Shown: positions 1 to 6,940 of the stretch, piece by piece
Layout of the letters: each line of letters starts with the position of its first letter
Numbering within the stretch: the first letter of the stretch is position 1
DNA from: Labrenzia sp. VG12
Lineage (GTDB): Bacteria; Pseudomonadota; Alphaproteobacteria; Rhizobiales; Stappiaceae
Reading direction: 5' to 3'
DNA length: 64,000 bases
Assembly: GCF_002237595.1 (NCBI RefSeq)
Contig: NZ_CP022529.1
Location: forward strand, 2,728,001-2,792,000
The notes under the pieces: generated by a model
The model's database searches: none
Told to the model about the DNA's origin: nothing
What the model saw: the letters and a program-made list of their open reading frames with translations, nothing else
Translations under genes and position numbers: made by a program

Positions 1-1
1 C

Positions 2-616
2 TTCATCTACAGAACCGCCCTGCCCGATGTCTCTTCGCCGCCGCGCATCGAGGCCTTCAAGCCGCTGGATATTCCTGTCCTCAGCGACCTGCCCTTTATA
101 GGCCCCGCACTTTTCCAGCAGACCTCCCTGACATTCCTGGCGCTGGTTCTGGTTGCCGTCACGGCCTATGTGCTCTACCGCACGCCACTGGGGCTTGCGA
201 TCCGCGCGGTCGGCGACAATCCGTCCGCTGTCGAATCCCAGGGCCTTTCCGTCTATGCCATCCGCATGTGCACCGTTGTCGCGGGTTCGGCGATCATGGC
301 GCTTGGCGGCGCCTTCCTGACCATGTCCGCGTTCGACGCCTTCTTTTTCGGCATGGTCAATGGCCGAGGCTGGATCTGCATTGCGCTGACCGTCTTCGCC
401 TCCTGGCGCCCCGGCAAGGCCCTGATCGGCGCGTTGCTCTTCGGCGCTTTTGATGCGTTCCAGGTGCGTCTTCAGACCGAAGTCGGCAGTTTCATTCCGG
501 GCCAGGTGTTCCTGATGATGCCCTATCTCCTGTCCATTGCCGCGCTGATTGTGGTCGCCCGCAAGGCCGACTATCCAAGGGCGCTGCTGGTGCCTTACTT
601 CCGCGGCCAACGTTGA
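2..616 (+). CDS. ABC transporter permease, nucleoside/simple-sugar type (5' end outside window)
   Basis: Only the C-terminal part of about 204 residues is inside the window; the frame is open from base 2. It shows alternating hydrophobic segments and the cytoplasmic stretch TPLGLAIRAVGDNPSAVESQ, which is characteristic of BPD_transp_2 permeases of the RbsC/YufQ family that work with BMP-type nucleoside-binding proteins. It would form half of the membrane channel importing a nucleoside, nucleobase or sugar. The stop lies 10 bases before the deaminase gene, so the two are surely co-transcribed, which favours a nucleobase or nucleoside as substrate. The substrate is inferred from this neighbour, not from the permease itself. 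The partner permease, ATPase and binding protein are presumably upstream of the window. Confidence 0.85.
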   Translation, partial: FIYRTALPDVSSPPRIEAFKPLDIPVLSDLPFIGPALFQQTSLTFLALVLVAVTAYVLYRTPLGLAIRAVGDNPSAVESQGLSVYAIRMCTVVAGSAIMALGGAFLTMSAFDAFFFGMVNGRGWICIALTVFASWRPGKALIGALLFGAFDAFQVRLQTEVGSFIPGQVFLMMPYLLSIAALIVVARKADYPRALLVPYFRGQR

Positions 617-626
617 GAGGACCGAC

Positions 627-1919
627 ATGAGCTTCGACCTTCTCGTCAAGAACGCCAATCTGCCCGACGGCCGTCACGGTCTCGATATCGCGTGCAAGGA
701 CGGCCGGATCGCGACCGTGGAAGCCGGCATTGCCGCGGAAGCGGCAACGGTGATCGACGTCGGCGGCAAGCTGGTCTCGCCGCCCTTTGTCGACAGCCAC
801 TTCCACATGGATGCAACGCTCTCCCTGGGCCTGCCGCGCATGAACCGCAGCGGCACCCTTCTGGAAGGCATTGCGCTCTGGGGAGAGCTGAAGGAGATCC
901 TCACCGTTGAGGCGGTTGTCGAGCGCGCCTTGAAATACTGCGACCTCGCGGTCTCGCAGGGGCTGCTCGCGATCCGATCCCATGTCGATGTCTGCGACGA
1001 CCGGCTCACAGGTGTCAAAGGCCTCCTGGAAGTGCGTGAGAAGGTGAAGGACTATATCGACCTGCAGCTCGTCGCCTTCCCGCAGGACGGTCTCTACAGG
1101 TCCCCGAACGCGGAGAAAAACCTCCTGACCGCACTCGACATGGGCGTCGATATTGTCGGCGGCATTCCCCACTTCGAACGCACCATGCAGGACGGCGCCC
1201 GGTCCGTTGCCCGGCTTTGCGAAATTGCGGCTGAACGCGGTCTGATGGTCGACATGCATTGCGACGAGACGGACGATCCGATGTCCCGTCATATCGAGAG
1301 CCTGGCCTTTGAAACCCAGAGGTTTGGCCTGCAGGGCCGTGTGGCCGGTTCGCATCTGACCTCCATGCATTCCATGGACAACTACTATGTATCCAAGCTG
1401 CTGCCGCTCATCGCGGAAGCGGAAATTCACGCCATCGCCAACCCCTTGATCAACATCACCCTGCAGGGCCGCCACGACACTTACCCGAAACGGCGCGGCC
1501 AGACCCGCGTTCCCGAACTGCGCTCCTACGGGGTCAATGTCGCCTTCGGCCATGACTGCGTGATGGACCCCTGGTATTCCATGGGCTCCGGCGACATGCT
1601 CGAAGTGGCCTCCATGGGGCTGCATGTGGCCCAGATGACCAGCCGCGAGGCCATTCGCTATTGCTTCGACTGCGTCACCAGTCACCCGGCCAAGGCGATG
1701 GGGCTTGAGGGTTACGGCCTGGCGAAGGGATGCAAGGCGGATTTTGTTCTTCTGCAAGCCGAGAACCCGATTGAGGCCATCCGGCTGAAGGCAACGCGCC
1801 TTGCGGTCGTCAAAGGCGGCAAGGTGATTGCCGAAACGCCGCCGCGGGAAACACGGCTTTCGCTGCCGGGCCGGCCGGAAACAGTCGACCCTGCCGCCTA
1901 TGCGCCGCACGAGGGGTGA
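627..1919 (+). CDS. codA: Cytosine deaminase-like amidohydrolase
   Basis: This 430-residue protein belongs to the metal-dependent amidohydrolase superfamily, CodA/N-isopropylammelide-like branch. Visible landmarks are the metal-binding FVDSHFHMDATLS near residue 55, SHVDVCDD, the HCDETDDP motif typical of cytosine deaminases, a later SHL, and FGHDCVMDPWY near residue 310 carrying the catalytic Asp. The likely reaction is deamination of cytosine or a related azaheterocycle in the cytoplasm. The ATG at 627 is chosen because GAGAGG lies just upstream; an in-frame extension to 549 would overlap the permease gene. The operon position after a nucleoside-type permease supports pyrimidine salvage. 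The exact substrate (cytosine, creatinine or isoguanine) cannot be settled from sequence alone. Confidence 0.85.
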   Translation: MSFDLLVKNANLPDGRHGLDIACKDGRIATVEAGIAAEAATVIDVGGKLVSPPFVDSHFHMDATLSLGLPRMNRSGTLLEGIALWGELKEILTVEAVVERALKYCDLAVSQGLLAIRSHVDVCDDRLTGVKGLLEVREKVKDYIDLQLVAFPQDGLYRSPNAEKNLLTALDMGVDIVGGIPHFERTMQDGARSVARLCEIAAERGLMVDMHCDETDDPMSRHIESLAFETQRFGLQGRVAGSHLTSMHSMDNYYVSKLLPLIAEAEIHAIANPLINITLQGRHDTYPKRRGQTRVPELRSYGVNVAFGHDCVMDPWYSMGSGDMLEVASMGLHVAQMTSREAIRYCFDCVTSHPAKAMGLEGYGLAKGCKADFVLLQAENPIEAIRLKATRLAVVKGGKVIAETPPRETRLSLPGRPETVDPAAYAPHEG

Positions 1920-1941
1920 GGCGCTTTTTCCCATCCGCCTT

Positions 1942-2045
1942 CGTCATTGCCGGGTTTGACCTGGCAATCCATGCCGTGACCCTGCCGGTCCTGTAGCAAT
2001 GGCGAGGGAACGGCAGGGTTGCCATGGGCAAGCCCTGGCATGACG
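1942..2045. repeat. REP-like composite palindromic element
   Basis: The convergent gap between the deaminase and the next gene is filled by a roughly 104-base element that begins CGTCAT and ends ATGACG. Inside are two nested inverted repeats: ATTGCC/GGCAAT around 1946-1969, and ACCCTGCCG (1979-1987) pairing with CGGCAGGGT (2011-2019). The wording (CGTCATTGCCGGG...) matches the style of short interspersed palindromes common between genes in alphaproteobacteria. It may also act as a bidirectional terminator or mRNA 3' end. That it is a repeat family is inferred; only one copy of this type was seen here. Confidence 0.6.
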
Positions 2046-2078
2046 AAATGCGGTGGGGGGCTTCAGCCCTGTGGCGCC

Positions 2079-2834
2079 TCAGTGCTGCTTGATTTCACCC
2101 GGCAGGCTGAGATCCCCGGACGCAACATCGAAGACATCGACAACGCAGAGCAGCGGCGCATGGACATTCTGGTTCACGCGCAGCGCCGATGTAACCCCAT
2201 CGTATTTCAACCCGTCGACCGCGCTGTCGTCGGCGAAGGAGACATTGATGGTGATCTCTTCAGTCTCCAGAACCGGTGAAAAACCCGGGCTGTCAATGTA
2301 GATCGGCAGTCCCGGCCAGGTTGCCGGCATTTTCGGCGTCGCGCCGTCGGGAATGTCCTTGACCGATAGCGCCCCCGGGCCGCAGGCCTCATGTGGCGCC
2401 AGAACGACCCAGTGGGAATGCCAGTCGGCACCGTCATTGGCGACATCGCCGTCGCCGTTTTCGTCAAAAAGCGGCGTATCGTCGAAATCCGGGTGGCTGG
2501 TGGCGACCAGGGCCAGGATGCCCTCACCGCCCTCAAAGCCAACCGTTTCGGGCGACAAGGACGTCGGCCAGACATAGGCCTCGACGGGCGCCCCCGCCAA
2601 TTCGCCTGCCGGTTCCGGAGTGGTCGCACCGGCTGTTCCCTTCAGGGTCATGTGAAAGGTGACAATGCGCCCCTCGCGATGCACATGCGCCGCGAGGATG
2701 TCGTAATTCGGATCGATTTTCGGATTTTCGGCCGACAAGACCGCCCCTTCCTGGTGAAGGGCATGGGACCCGCCTGCAAGGGCAGTGGCCGGAAGACCGG
2801 CTATCAAGAGACTTCCAAGGATTGATTTCAGCAT
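2079..2834 (-). CDS. Secreted hypothetical protein with an acidic DxDxDG-like loop
   Basis: A 251-residue protein of unknown function. Residues 1-20 form a clear Sec signal peptide ending ATALA-G, so it is exported. The mature part has several His residues (SHALHQ, AAHVHREG, DWHSHWVVL) and an acidic loop DENGDGDVANDG that resembles a calcium-binding EF-hand loop, suggesting metal binding. It has two Cys, around EACGPG and LLCVVD, that could form a disulphide. It is transcribed divergently from the MarR gene, with 86 bases between the start codons, so it may be a target of that regulator. No family was recognised with confidence. Confidence 0.75.
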   Translation of the reverse strand: MLKSILGSLLIAGLPATALAGGSHALHQEGAVLSAENPKIDPNYDILAAHVHREGRIVTFHMTLKGTAGATTPEPAGELAGAPVEAYVWPTSLSPETVGFEGGEGILALVATSHPDFDDTPLFDENGDGDVANDGADWHSHWVVLAPHEACGPGALSVKDIPDGATPKMPATWPGLPIYIDSPGFSPVLETEEITINVSFADDSAVDGLKYDGVTSALRVNQNVHAPLLCVVDVFDVASGDLSLPGEIKQH

Positions 2835-2868
2835 CTGGGTTCTCCCTGTTCGAGGACGCAGCCTTAAT

Positions 2869-2909
2869 AATAGCGACTCGAAACTATTGCAAGTTTAATT
2901 TCGACTCGA
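2869..2909. promoter_or_regulatory. Candidate MarR operator in divergent promoter region
   Basis: The AT-rich divergent spacer contains an inverted repeat AATAG (2869-2873) N10 CTATT (2884-2888). It also contains two direct copies of CGACTCGA at 2874-2881 and 2902-2909, 28 bases apart. The inverted arrangement with its roughly 20-base span fits a MarR-type operator, and the position would allow control of both the secreted protein and the MarR-MOSC pair. The assignment rests on location and symmetry only. Confidence 0.4.
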
Positions 2910-2920
2910 TACAAAGAGGC

Positions 2921-3469
2921 ATGAGCGAGCAAAACGACACCCAGACGATCCGCGACCTGGTCGACCGGTTGACGCGCCTGCATGCGGCAGAAGAGTGGAA
3001 CGGCCCCCTGAACCCGTCGCAATTTGCTGCACTCAGCTATCTTGCGCGGGCCAACCGTTTCTCGCGCGCGCCTTCCCATGTCGCCGATTTTCTGGCGACG
3101 ACCCGCGGCACGGCCTCACAGACCCTGAAGGCGCTGGCACGCAAGGATCTGATTGAGGAAACCCGCTCGGAAACCGACAAGCGCAGCATTCGATACGACG
3201 TGACTACAGAAGGTCGCTCGCTGCTTTCAGCACCGTCGGAGCTGGACGATGTGGTGTCCCGGTTACCGGCAGAGGTTGCGGCTTCTCTTGCCGGCTCGCT
3301 GAAATCACTGGTGCTGACAATGCTGCATCACCGGGGTGGCCGGTCCTTCGGCATCTGCAACACCTGCCGCCATCACGAGACGGACGGCACGAAGGGGTAT
3401 TGCCGGTTGTTGCAAGTCCCGCTGACGGCCTCTGAAACCAGCCAGCTTTGCCATGAACACGCCTCCTGA
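2921..3469 (+). CDS. MarR-family regulator with C-terminal four-cysteine cluster
   Basis: A 182-residue regulator. Residues 30-105 give the winged helix-turn-helix: LNPSQFAALSYLARA, then a recognition region ending TTRGTASQTLKALARKDLIE, then the wing ETRSETDKRSIRYDVT. The C-terminus carries CNTC, then Cys after 11 and again after 15 residues (CX2CX11CX15C), a likely Zn or Fe-S site, so the regulator may sense metal or redox state. The ATG at 2921 follows AAAGAGG; the frame is open further upstream to 2822, but that would run through the divergent promoter. It is followed 15 bases later by the MOSC gene, most likely its operon partner. Confidence 0.85.
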   Translation: MSEQNDTQTIRDLVDRLTRLHAAEEWNGPLNPSQFAALSYLARANRFSRAPSHVADFLATTRGTASQTLKALARKDLIEETRSETDKRSIRYDVTTEGRSLLSAPSELDDVVSRLPAEVAASLAGSLKSLVLTMLHHRGGRSFGICNTCRHHETDGTKGYCRLLQVPLTASETSQLCHEHAS

Positions 3470-3484
3470 CAGGAACCGAACTCG

Positions 3485-4177
3485 ATGACTGAAACAGCAA
3501 CAATCCTTGGTCTTTTCCTCGGCAAACCGGAACAGCGCTGGGACGGCAAGGACCCCTCCGCCATCCGCAAGACCCTCGCAGATGGCGTTCTTCAGGTGAC
3601 ACGGACCGGCCTTGCCGGAGACCAGCAGGCGGACCTTGCCGTTCACGGCGGACCGGAAAAGGCCCTGCACATTTACCCGTCCGAACATTATGCCCATTGG
3701 CGCGAGGTGTTTCCGGAGAAAAGCGAGATCTACCGGAACGGTGGATTTGGCGAGAATCTTTCCACGCAAGGGTTCACCGAAGCAGATCTCTGTATCGGCG
3801 ACATATTCAGCGCCGGGAGTGCGCGGCTGCAGATCTCGCAAGGCCGCCAGCCCTGCTGGAAGCTCAATCTGCACACGGACAACCCCGCCCAGGCTGCATC
3901 TTTCCAGAAGACCGCAAGGACCGGCTGGTATTTCCGGGTGCTGGAAGAGGGCACGCTGGAAGCGGGCGACACGATCGAGGTCATCGACCGACCCTGCCCC
4001 GACTGGAACCTGCGCGAGGTCATCCTCGCCCGCTTCAATCCACGGCTGGACTCCGAGACAGCAACGACCCTGTCGCAACTTGAAGAGCTTGCCGAACCCT
4101 GGAGGGCGTCCTTTGCCAAGAAAGTCGACCCGAATTTCAGGGAAGACATTTCCAGGCGGCTGCCAAACGGCGCCTAG
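3485..4177 (+). CDS. MOSC domain protein, YiiM type
   Basis: A 230-residue protein with an N-terminal beta-barrel extension (GLFLGKPEQRW...GLAGDQQADLAVHGGPEKALHIYP is split over residues 8-65) and a MOSC domain. The conserved QGRQPCWKLN near residue 122 holds the Cys thought to bind sulphur or molybdenum cofactor, followed by the YiiM-type 3-alpha C-terminal region. Family members such as E. coli YiiM reduce N-hydroxylated bases and detoxify 6-hydroxylaminopurine using the molybdenum cofactor. It sits 15 bases after the MarR gene and is probably regulated by it. A start at 3485 is supported by AGGAA upstream. Confidence 0.85.
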   Translation: MTETATILGLFLGKPEQRWDGKDPSAIRKTLADGVLQVTRTGLAGDQQADLAVHGGPEKALHIYPSEHYAHWREVFPEKSEIYRNGGFGENLSTQGFTEADLCIGDIFSAGSARLQISQGRQPCWKLNLHTDNPAQAASFQKTARTGWYFRVLEEGTLEAGDTIEVIDRPCPDWNLREVILARFNPRLDSETATTLSQLEELAEPWRASFAKKVDPNFREDISRRLPNGA

Positions 4178-4180
4178 TCG

Positions 4181-4522
4181 CTATTTCGGCGGTAGTGAGA
4201 GAGCGTTTTCCACGGCAAGATCCAGCCAGCTTTGAAGAACGTCGTCGGGGGCCTCATCCTCACCGACAAAAAACAGCCCGCTCATGGTCCGACCGCCCTG
4301 GACCATGGGCACGGCGCCCGGCAACGCGCTGGCCTTGTCATGATTGTCCTTGCCCACCCGGAAAATGAACCGCCGCTCGCCGTCTTTCGTTCGATCGGCT
4401 CCACCGATCATATGGCCGTTCAGGAGAAAACAGAGGCCTCCCATCATCTTCTTTTCAGCCAGTCCGGACCGGCTTCCGAGAAGCCCGCGCAGCCGGTCGT
4501 TCAGGTCTTCATCGATGGCCAT
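4181..4522 (-). CDS. TfoX N-terminal domain protein
   Basis: A 113-residue single-domain protein of the TfoX/Sxy N-terminal family: EKKMMGGLCFLLNGHMIGG is the typical core, followed by FIFRVGK and a C-terminal PMVQGGRTMSGLFFV stretch. Full-length Sxy is a competence activator, but short alphaproteobacterial members lack the C-terminal domain and their role is unknown. The ATG at 4522 has a strong GAGGAG 9 bases upstream; a longer frame opening with TTG at 4585 is possible but less likely. It converges with the MOSC gene, with 3 bases between the stop codons. Confidence 0.8.
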   Translation of the reverse strand: MAIDEDLNDRLRGLLGSRSGLAEKKMMGGLCFLLNGHMIGGADRTKDGERRFIFRVGKDNHDKASALPGAVPMVQGGRTMSGLFFVGEDEAPDDVLQSWLDLAVENALSLPPK

Positions 4523-4830
4523 GTCAGCAATCTCCTCAAGCGCCAGACCGTTGATCACACTTGACCGGAACGGCCCATCAGTCAACCAATCAGTTCAGCT
4601 TCTTTCCAGTCGATGGAAATACGCGGCAGCCGACAGGTGTTTTTTGGCGGCAAAGCCCGGTATTCTTGGCGGATCGGTGACTGCAGGCTTGCACATTTGC
4701 CCGGCTTTCTGTATATCCCCGCTCGCGCCTGCACCCCTGGAGGAGGCGCTCATGGACCGATCCCGGACAACTTGACGTCAAGCCACGGTGTTCGCCGGTC
4801 CGTTACCTATACACTCGAAGGAGTTTTGCC

Positions 4831-5463
4831 ATGGCTTCCAGCTATGAGCTGAAGGCGTCGGCACGGGAACGGGTGGGCAAGGGGGCCGCTCGGGCACTGC
4901 GTCGCGAAGGCCTTCTCCCCGCCGTGATCTACGGCGACAAGAAACCTGCCCTGCCGATCACCATTCCGGTGAAGGAAACCACGATCACCCTGCACAAGGG
5001 TGGCTTCACCTCGCAGATCGGCACGATCAACATCGATGGCGAGAAGCACCGTGTCATCGCCAAGGACTATCAGCTGCATCCGGTACGCGACGACGTCCTG
5101 CATGTCGATTTCCTGCGTGTTGCCAAGGGCGCAACGCTGACCGTTGAAATCCCGGTTCACTTCCTGAACGAAGAAACCTGCCCGGGCCTCAAGAAGGGCG
5201 GCGTTCTGAACATTGTCCGCCACACGGTTGAAATGACCGTTCCGGCCGACAGCATTCCGGAAGCTCTGGAAATCGACCTGGCCGAAGCACAGCCGGGCGA
5301 CAGCCTGCACATTTCCGCAGTCAAGCTGCCGGAAGGTTGTGAGCCGACCATCACCGACCGCGACTTCACCATCGCAACGATTGCTGCGCCGGCCGGCGTG
5401 CAAGAAGCTGAAGAAGGCGAAGAAGGCGGCGAAGCAGAAGCTACGGAAGCCGAAGGCGAATAA
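4831..5463 (+). CDS. rplY: 50S ribosomal protein L25 (Ctc/TL5 form)
   Basis: A 210-residue L25 of the long CTC type that binds 5S rRNA. The N-terminal L25 domain includes RERVGKGAARALRREGLLPAVIYG, here residues 12-35, and the second beta domain includes VHFLNEETCPGLKKGGVLN. The C-terminus is a low-complexity Glu/Ala tail (EAEEGEEGGEAEATEAEGE), common in alphaproteobacterial L25. The start follows GAAGGAG. It is succeeded by an intrinsic terminator and then pth, the standard rplY-pth neighbourhood of alphaproteobacteria. Confidence 0.97.
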   Translation: MASSYELKASARERVGKGAARALRREGLLPAVIYGDKKPALPITIPVKETTITLHKGGFTSQIGTINIDGEKHRVIAKDYQLHPVRDDVLHVDFLRVAKGATLTVEIPVHFLNEETCPGLKKGGVLNIVRHTVEMTVPADSIPEALEIDLAEAQPGDSLHISAVKLPEGCEPTITDRDFTIATIAAPAGVQEAEEGEEGGEAEATEAEGE

Positions 5464-5532
5464 GCCGCTTCCCGAGCAAAAGGCAGGAGGCGCCCCCCGC
5501 CTCCTCCCCCCTTAGAAAAGGGGACTTGAAAG

Positions 5533-5554
5533 GCAGCCGCAAGGCTGCTTTTTT
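5533..5554 (+). terminator. Rho-independent terminator after rplY
   Basis: A perfect 6-bp stem GCAGCC/GGCTGC with a GCAA tetraloop is followed directly by TTTTTT. It lies 70 bases after the rplY stop and 29 bases before pth, so it should end or attenuate transcription between the two genes. Confidence 0.9.
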
Positions 5555-5582
5555 GCATCCGGACTGATTTTAAAGGTGTCTC

Positions 5583-6332
5583 ATGAAACTGATTGTCGGC
5601 CTCGGCAACCCGGGCGCGAAATACGCCGGCAACCGGCACAATATCGGCTTCATGGCGGTCGACGAGATCCATCGGCGCCACTCCGGCTTTCAGCCCTGGC
5701 GCGCGCGATTCCAGGGCCAGGTCTCCGAGGGACGCCTGGGCTCGGAGAAAGTCCTGCTGCTCAAGCCAAACACCTACATGAACGAATCCGGCCGCGCCGT
5801 CGGAGAAGCCATGCGCTTTTTCAAGCTGGAACCGGAGGACATCGTCGTCCTCTACGACGAGTTGGACCTGCCACCGGCCAAGTTCCGCATGAAGAAGGGT
5901 GGTGGCCATGGCGGGCACAACGGCCTTCGCTCCATCACCGCTCATATCGGCGCGGACTACCGTCGCCTGCGTCTCGGCATCGGCCATCCCGGGGACAAGA
6001 AACTTGTCTCCAACTATGTTCTGGGTGACTTTGCCAAGGCCGACCGTGACTGGCTAGAGCCGCTCCTGACCGAGATCGCCGATCAGGCCGATCTGCTGGC
6101 CGAAGGCAAGGACAGCCAGTTTGCCAACAAGCTGACGCTGGCACTCGAACCGGAAAAGGCGCAGCGCAAGCCGAAGGCTTCTGCGGAAGCAAAAAAGCCT
6201 GCCGGACAGAAACCCGTCCCCTCAAAGGGTCAAAGCCACATCCGCCAGGCCCGTCAGGCAAAGCCGGTCAACGTGCCGAAATCCGGCCCGATGGCGGATA
6301 TGCTGAAAAAGCTGCTCGGCGGCAAGGACTGA
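5583..6332 (+). CDS. pth: Peptidyl-tRNA hydrolase
   Basis: Pth cleaves the ester bond of prematurely released peptidyl-tRNA and is essential in most bacteria. The family signature LIVGLGNPGAKYAGNRHNIG at residues 3-22 includes the catalytic His20 and the Asn just before the Arg. KPNTYMNESG near residue 62 and the glycine-rich KKGGGHGGHNGLRSI near 107 are also intact. At 249 residues it is about 50 longer than E. coli Pth because of a Lys/Pro/Ala-rich C-terminal extension (residues about 195-249), common in this group. Its stop is 16 bases from the stop of the convergent OmpA-like gene. Confidence 0.97.
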   Translation: MKLIVGLGNPGAKYAGNRHNIGFMAVDEIHRRHSGFQPWRARFQGQVSEGRLGSEKVLLLKPNTYMNESGRAVGEAMRFFKLEPEDIVVLYDELDLPPAKFRMKKGGGHGGHNGLRSITAHIGADYRRLRLGIGHPGDKKLVSNYVLGDFAKADRDWLEPLLTEIADQADLLAEGKDSQFANKLTLALEPEKAQRKPKASAEAKKPAGQKPVPSKGQSHIRQARQAKPVNVPKSGPMADMLKKLLGGKD

Positions 6333-6348
6333 GCAATCAGCCTATCCT

Positions 6349-6930
6349 TCAGGACAACGGCTGCACGTTGATGATCTCGACCCGCCGGTTCCGGCCACTT
6401 TCCGGATTGGCCGGATCAACGGGCCGGCTTTCGCCATAGCCGACCGGCACCAGCCGTTCCCGCGGAATGCTGTAGAAAGCAGCGAGGAACTCGGCAACCA
6501 TGAACGCCCTGCGGTTGGACAGGTCCAGGTTATAGGCCGCGGTGCCTCTGAGATCCGTGTGCCCGGCGATCTGGAAGCGCATGTTGCGCAGCCTCGGATC
6601 GCGCAGAGCTTGCCCCAGTGCCTGCAAGGTCAGAATGCCGTCATTGGTCAGCGACGCACTGTCGAATTCGAAATTGACCGTCAGGTTGATGCGCGGCAGA
6701 TCCGCTTCCGGTGGCAACTGGCCCTCGATGCTGATCCCGCGAAGGGGATGCGGCTCTGCCTTGCGGAAGGAGCGCACCTTGGCCGCTCCGCCATTCGGCA
6801 AGAGCGCCCGGATAATGTCTTCACTGGTCACGTTTTGAGCCGAAACGGCAGACGAAAACAGTCCGCTCAGCAAAGCCAGCGCAACACCCGCGGTCAGCAA
6901 TCTGTCCAGGACGTTCGAAATGATCCTCAT
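6349..6930 (-). CDS. OmpA-family peptidoglycan-binding protein
   Basis: A 193-residue exported protein. Residues 1-31 are a signal peptide (hydrophobic core LLTAGVALALLSGLFSSAVSA). No lipobox Cys is seen. The C-terminal OmpA domain (about 85-190) contains NFEFDSASL, GHTDLRGTAAYNLDLSNRRA and GYGESRPVDPANPESGRNRR, including the Asp and Arg that contact diaminopimelate. It would attach to peptidoglycan in the periplasm. The gene starts 10 bases after the stop of the papain-like protease gene, so the two form an operon and probably act together. Confidence 0.9.
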   Translation of the reverse strand: MRIISNVLDRLLTAGVALALLSGLFSSAVSAQNVTSEDIIRALLPNGGAAKVRSFRKAEPHPLRGISIEGQLPPEADLPRINLTVNFEFDSASLTNDGILTLQALGQALRDPRLRNMRFQIAGHTDLRGTAAYNLDLSNRRAFMVAEFLAAFYSIPRERLVPVGYGESRPVDPANPESGRNRRVEIINVQPLS

Positions 6931-6940
6931 GTCGTTTCCC

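Noticed and set aside
492..1934. 480-codon minus-strand frame across the deaminase gene
   Set aside because: It lies antisense to a gene with clear amidohydrolase motifs; the frame is an effect of high GC content and shows no family resemblance.
4753..4775. Seven-codon frame with AGGAGG upstream of rplY
   Set aside because: Too short to support, no hairpin at its end and no conserved amino acid run; mentioned only because of its ribosome site. The adjacent CTTGACGTCAAG palindrome (4771-4782) did not pair with a -10 box at proper spacing.
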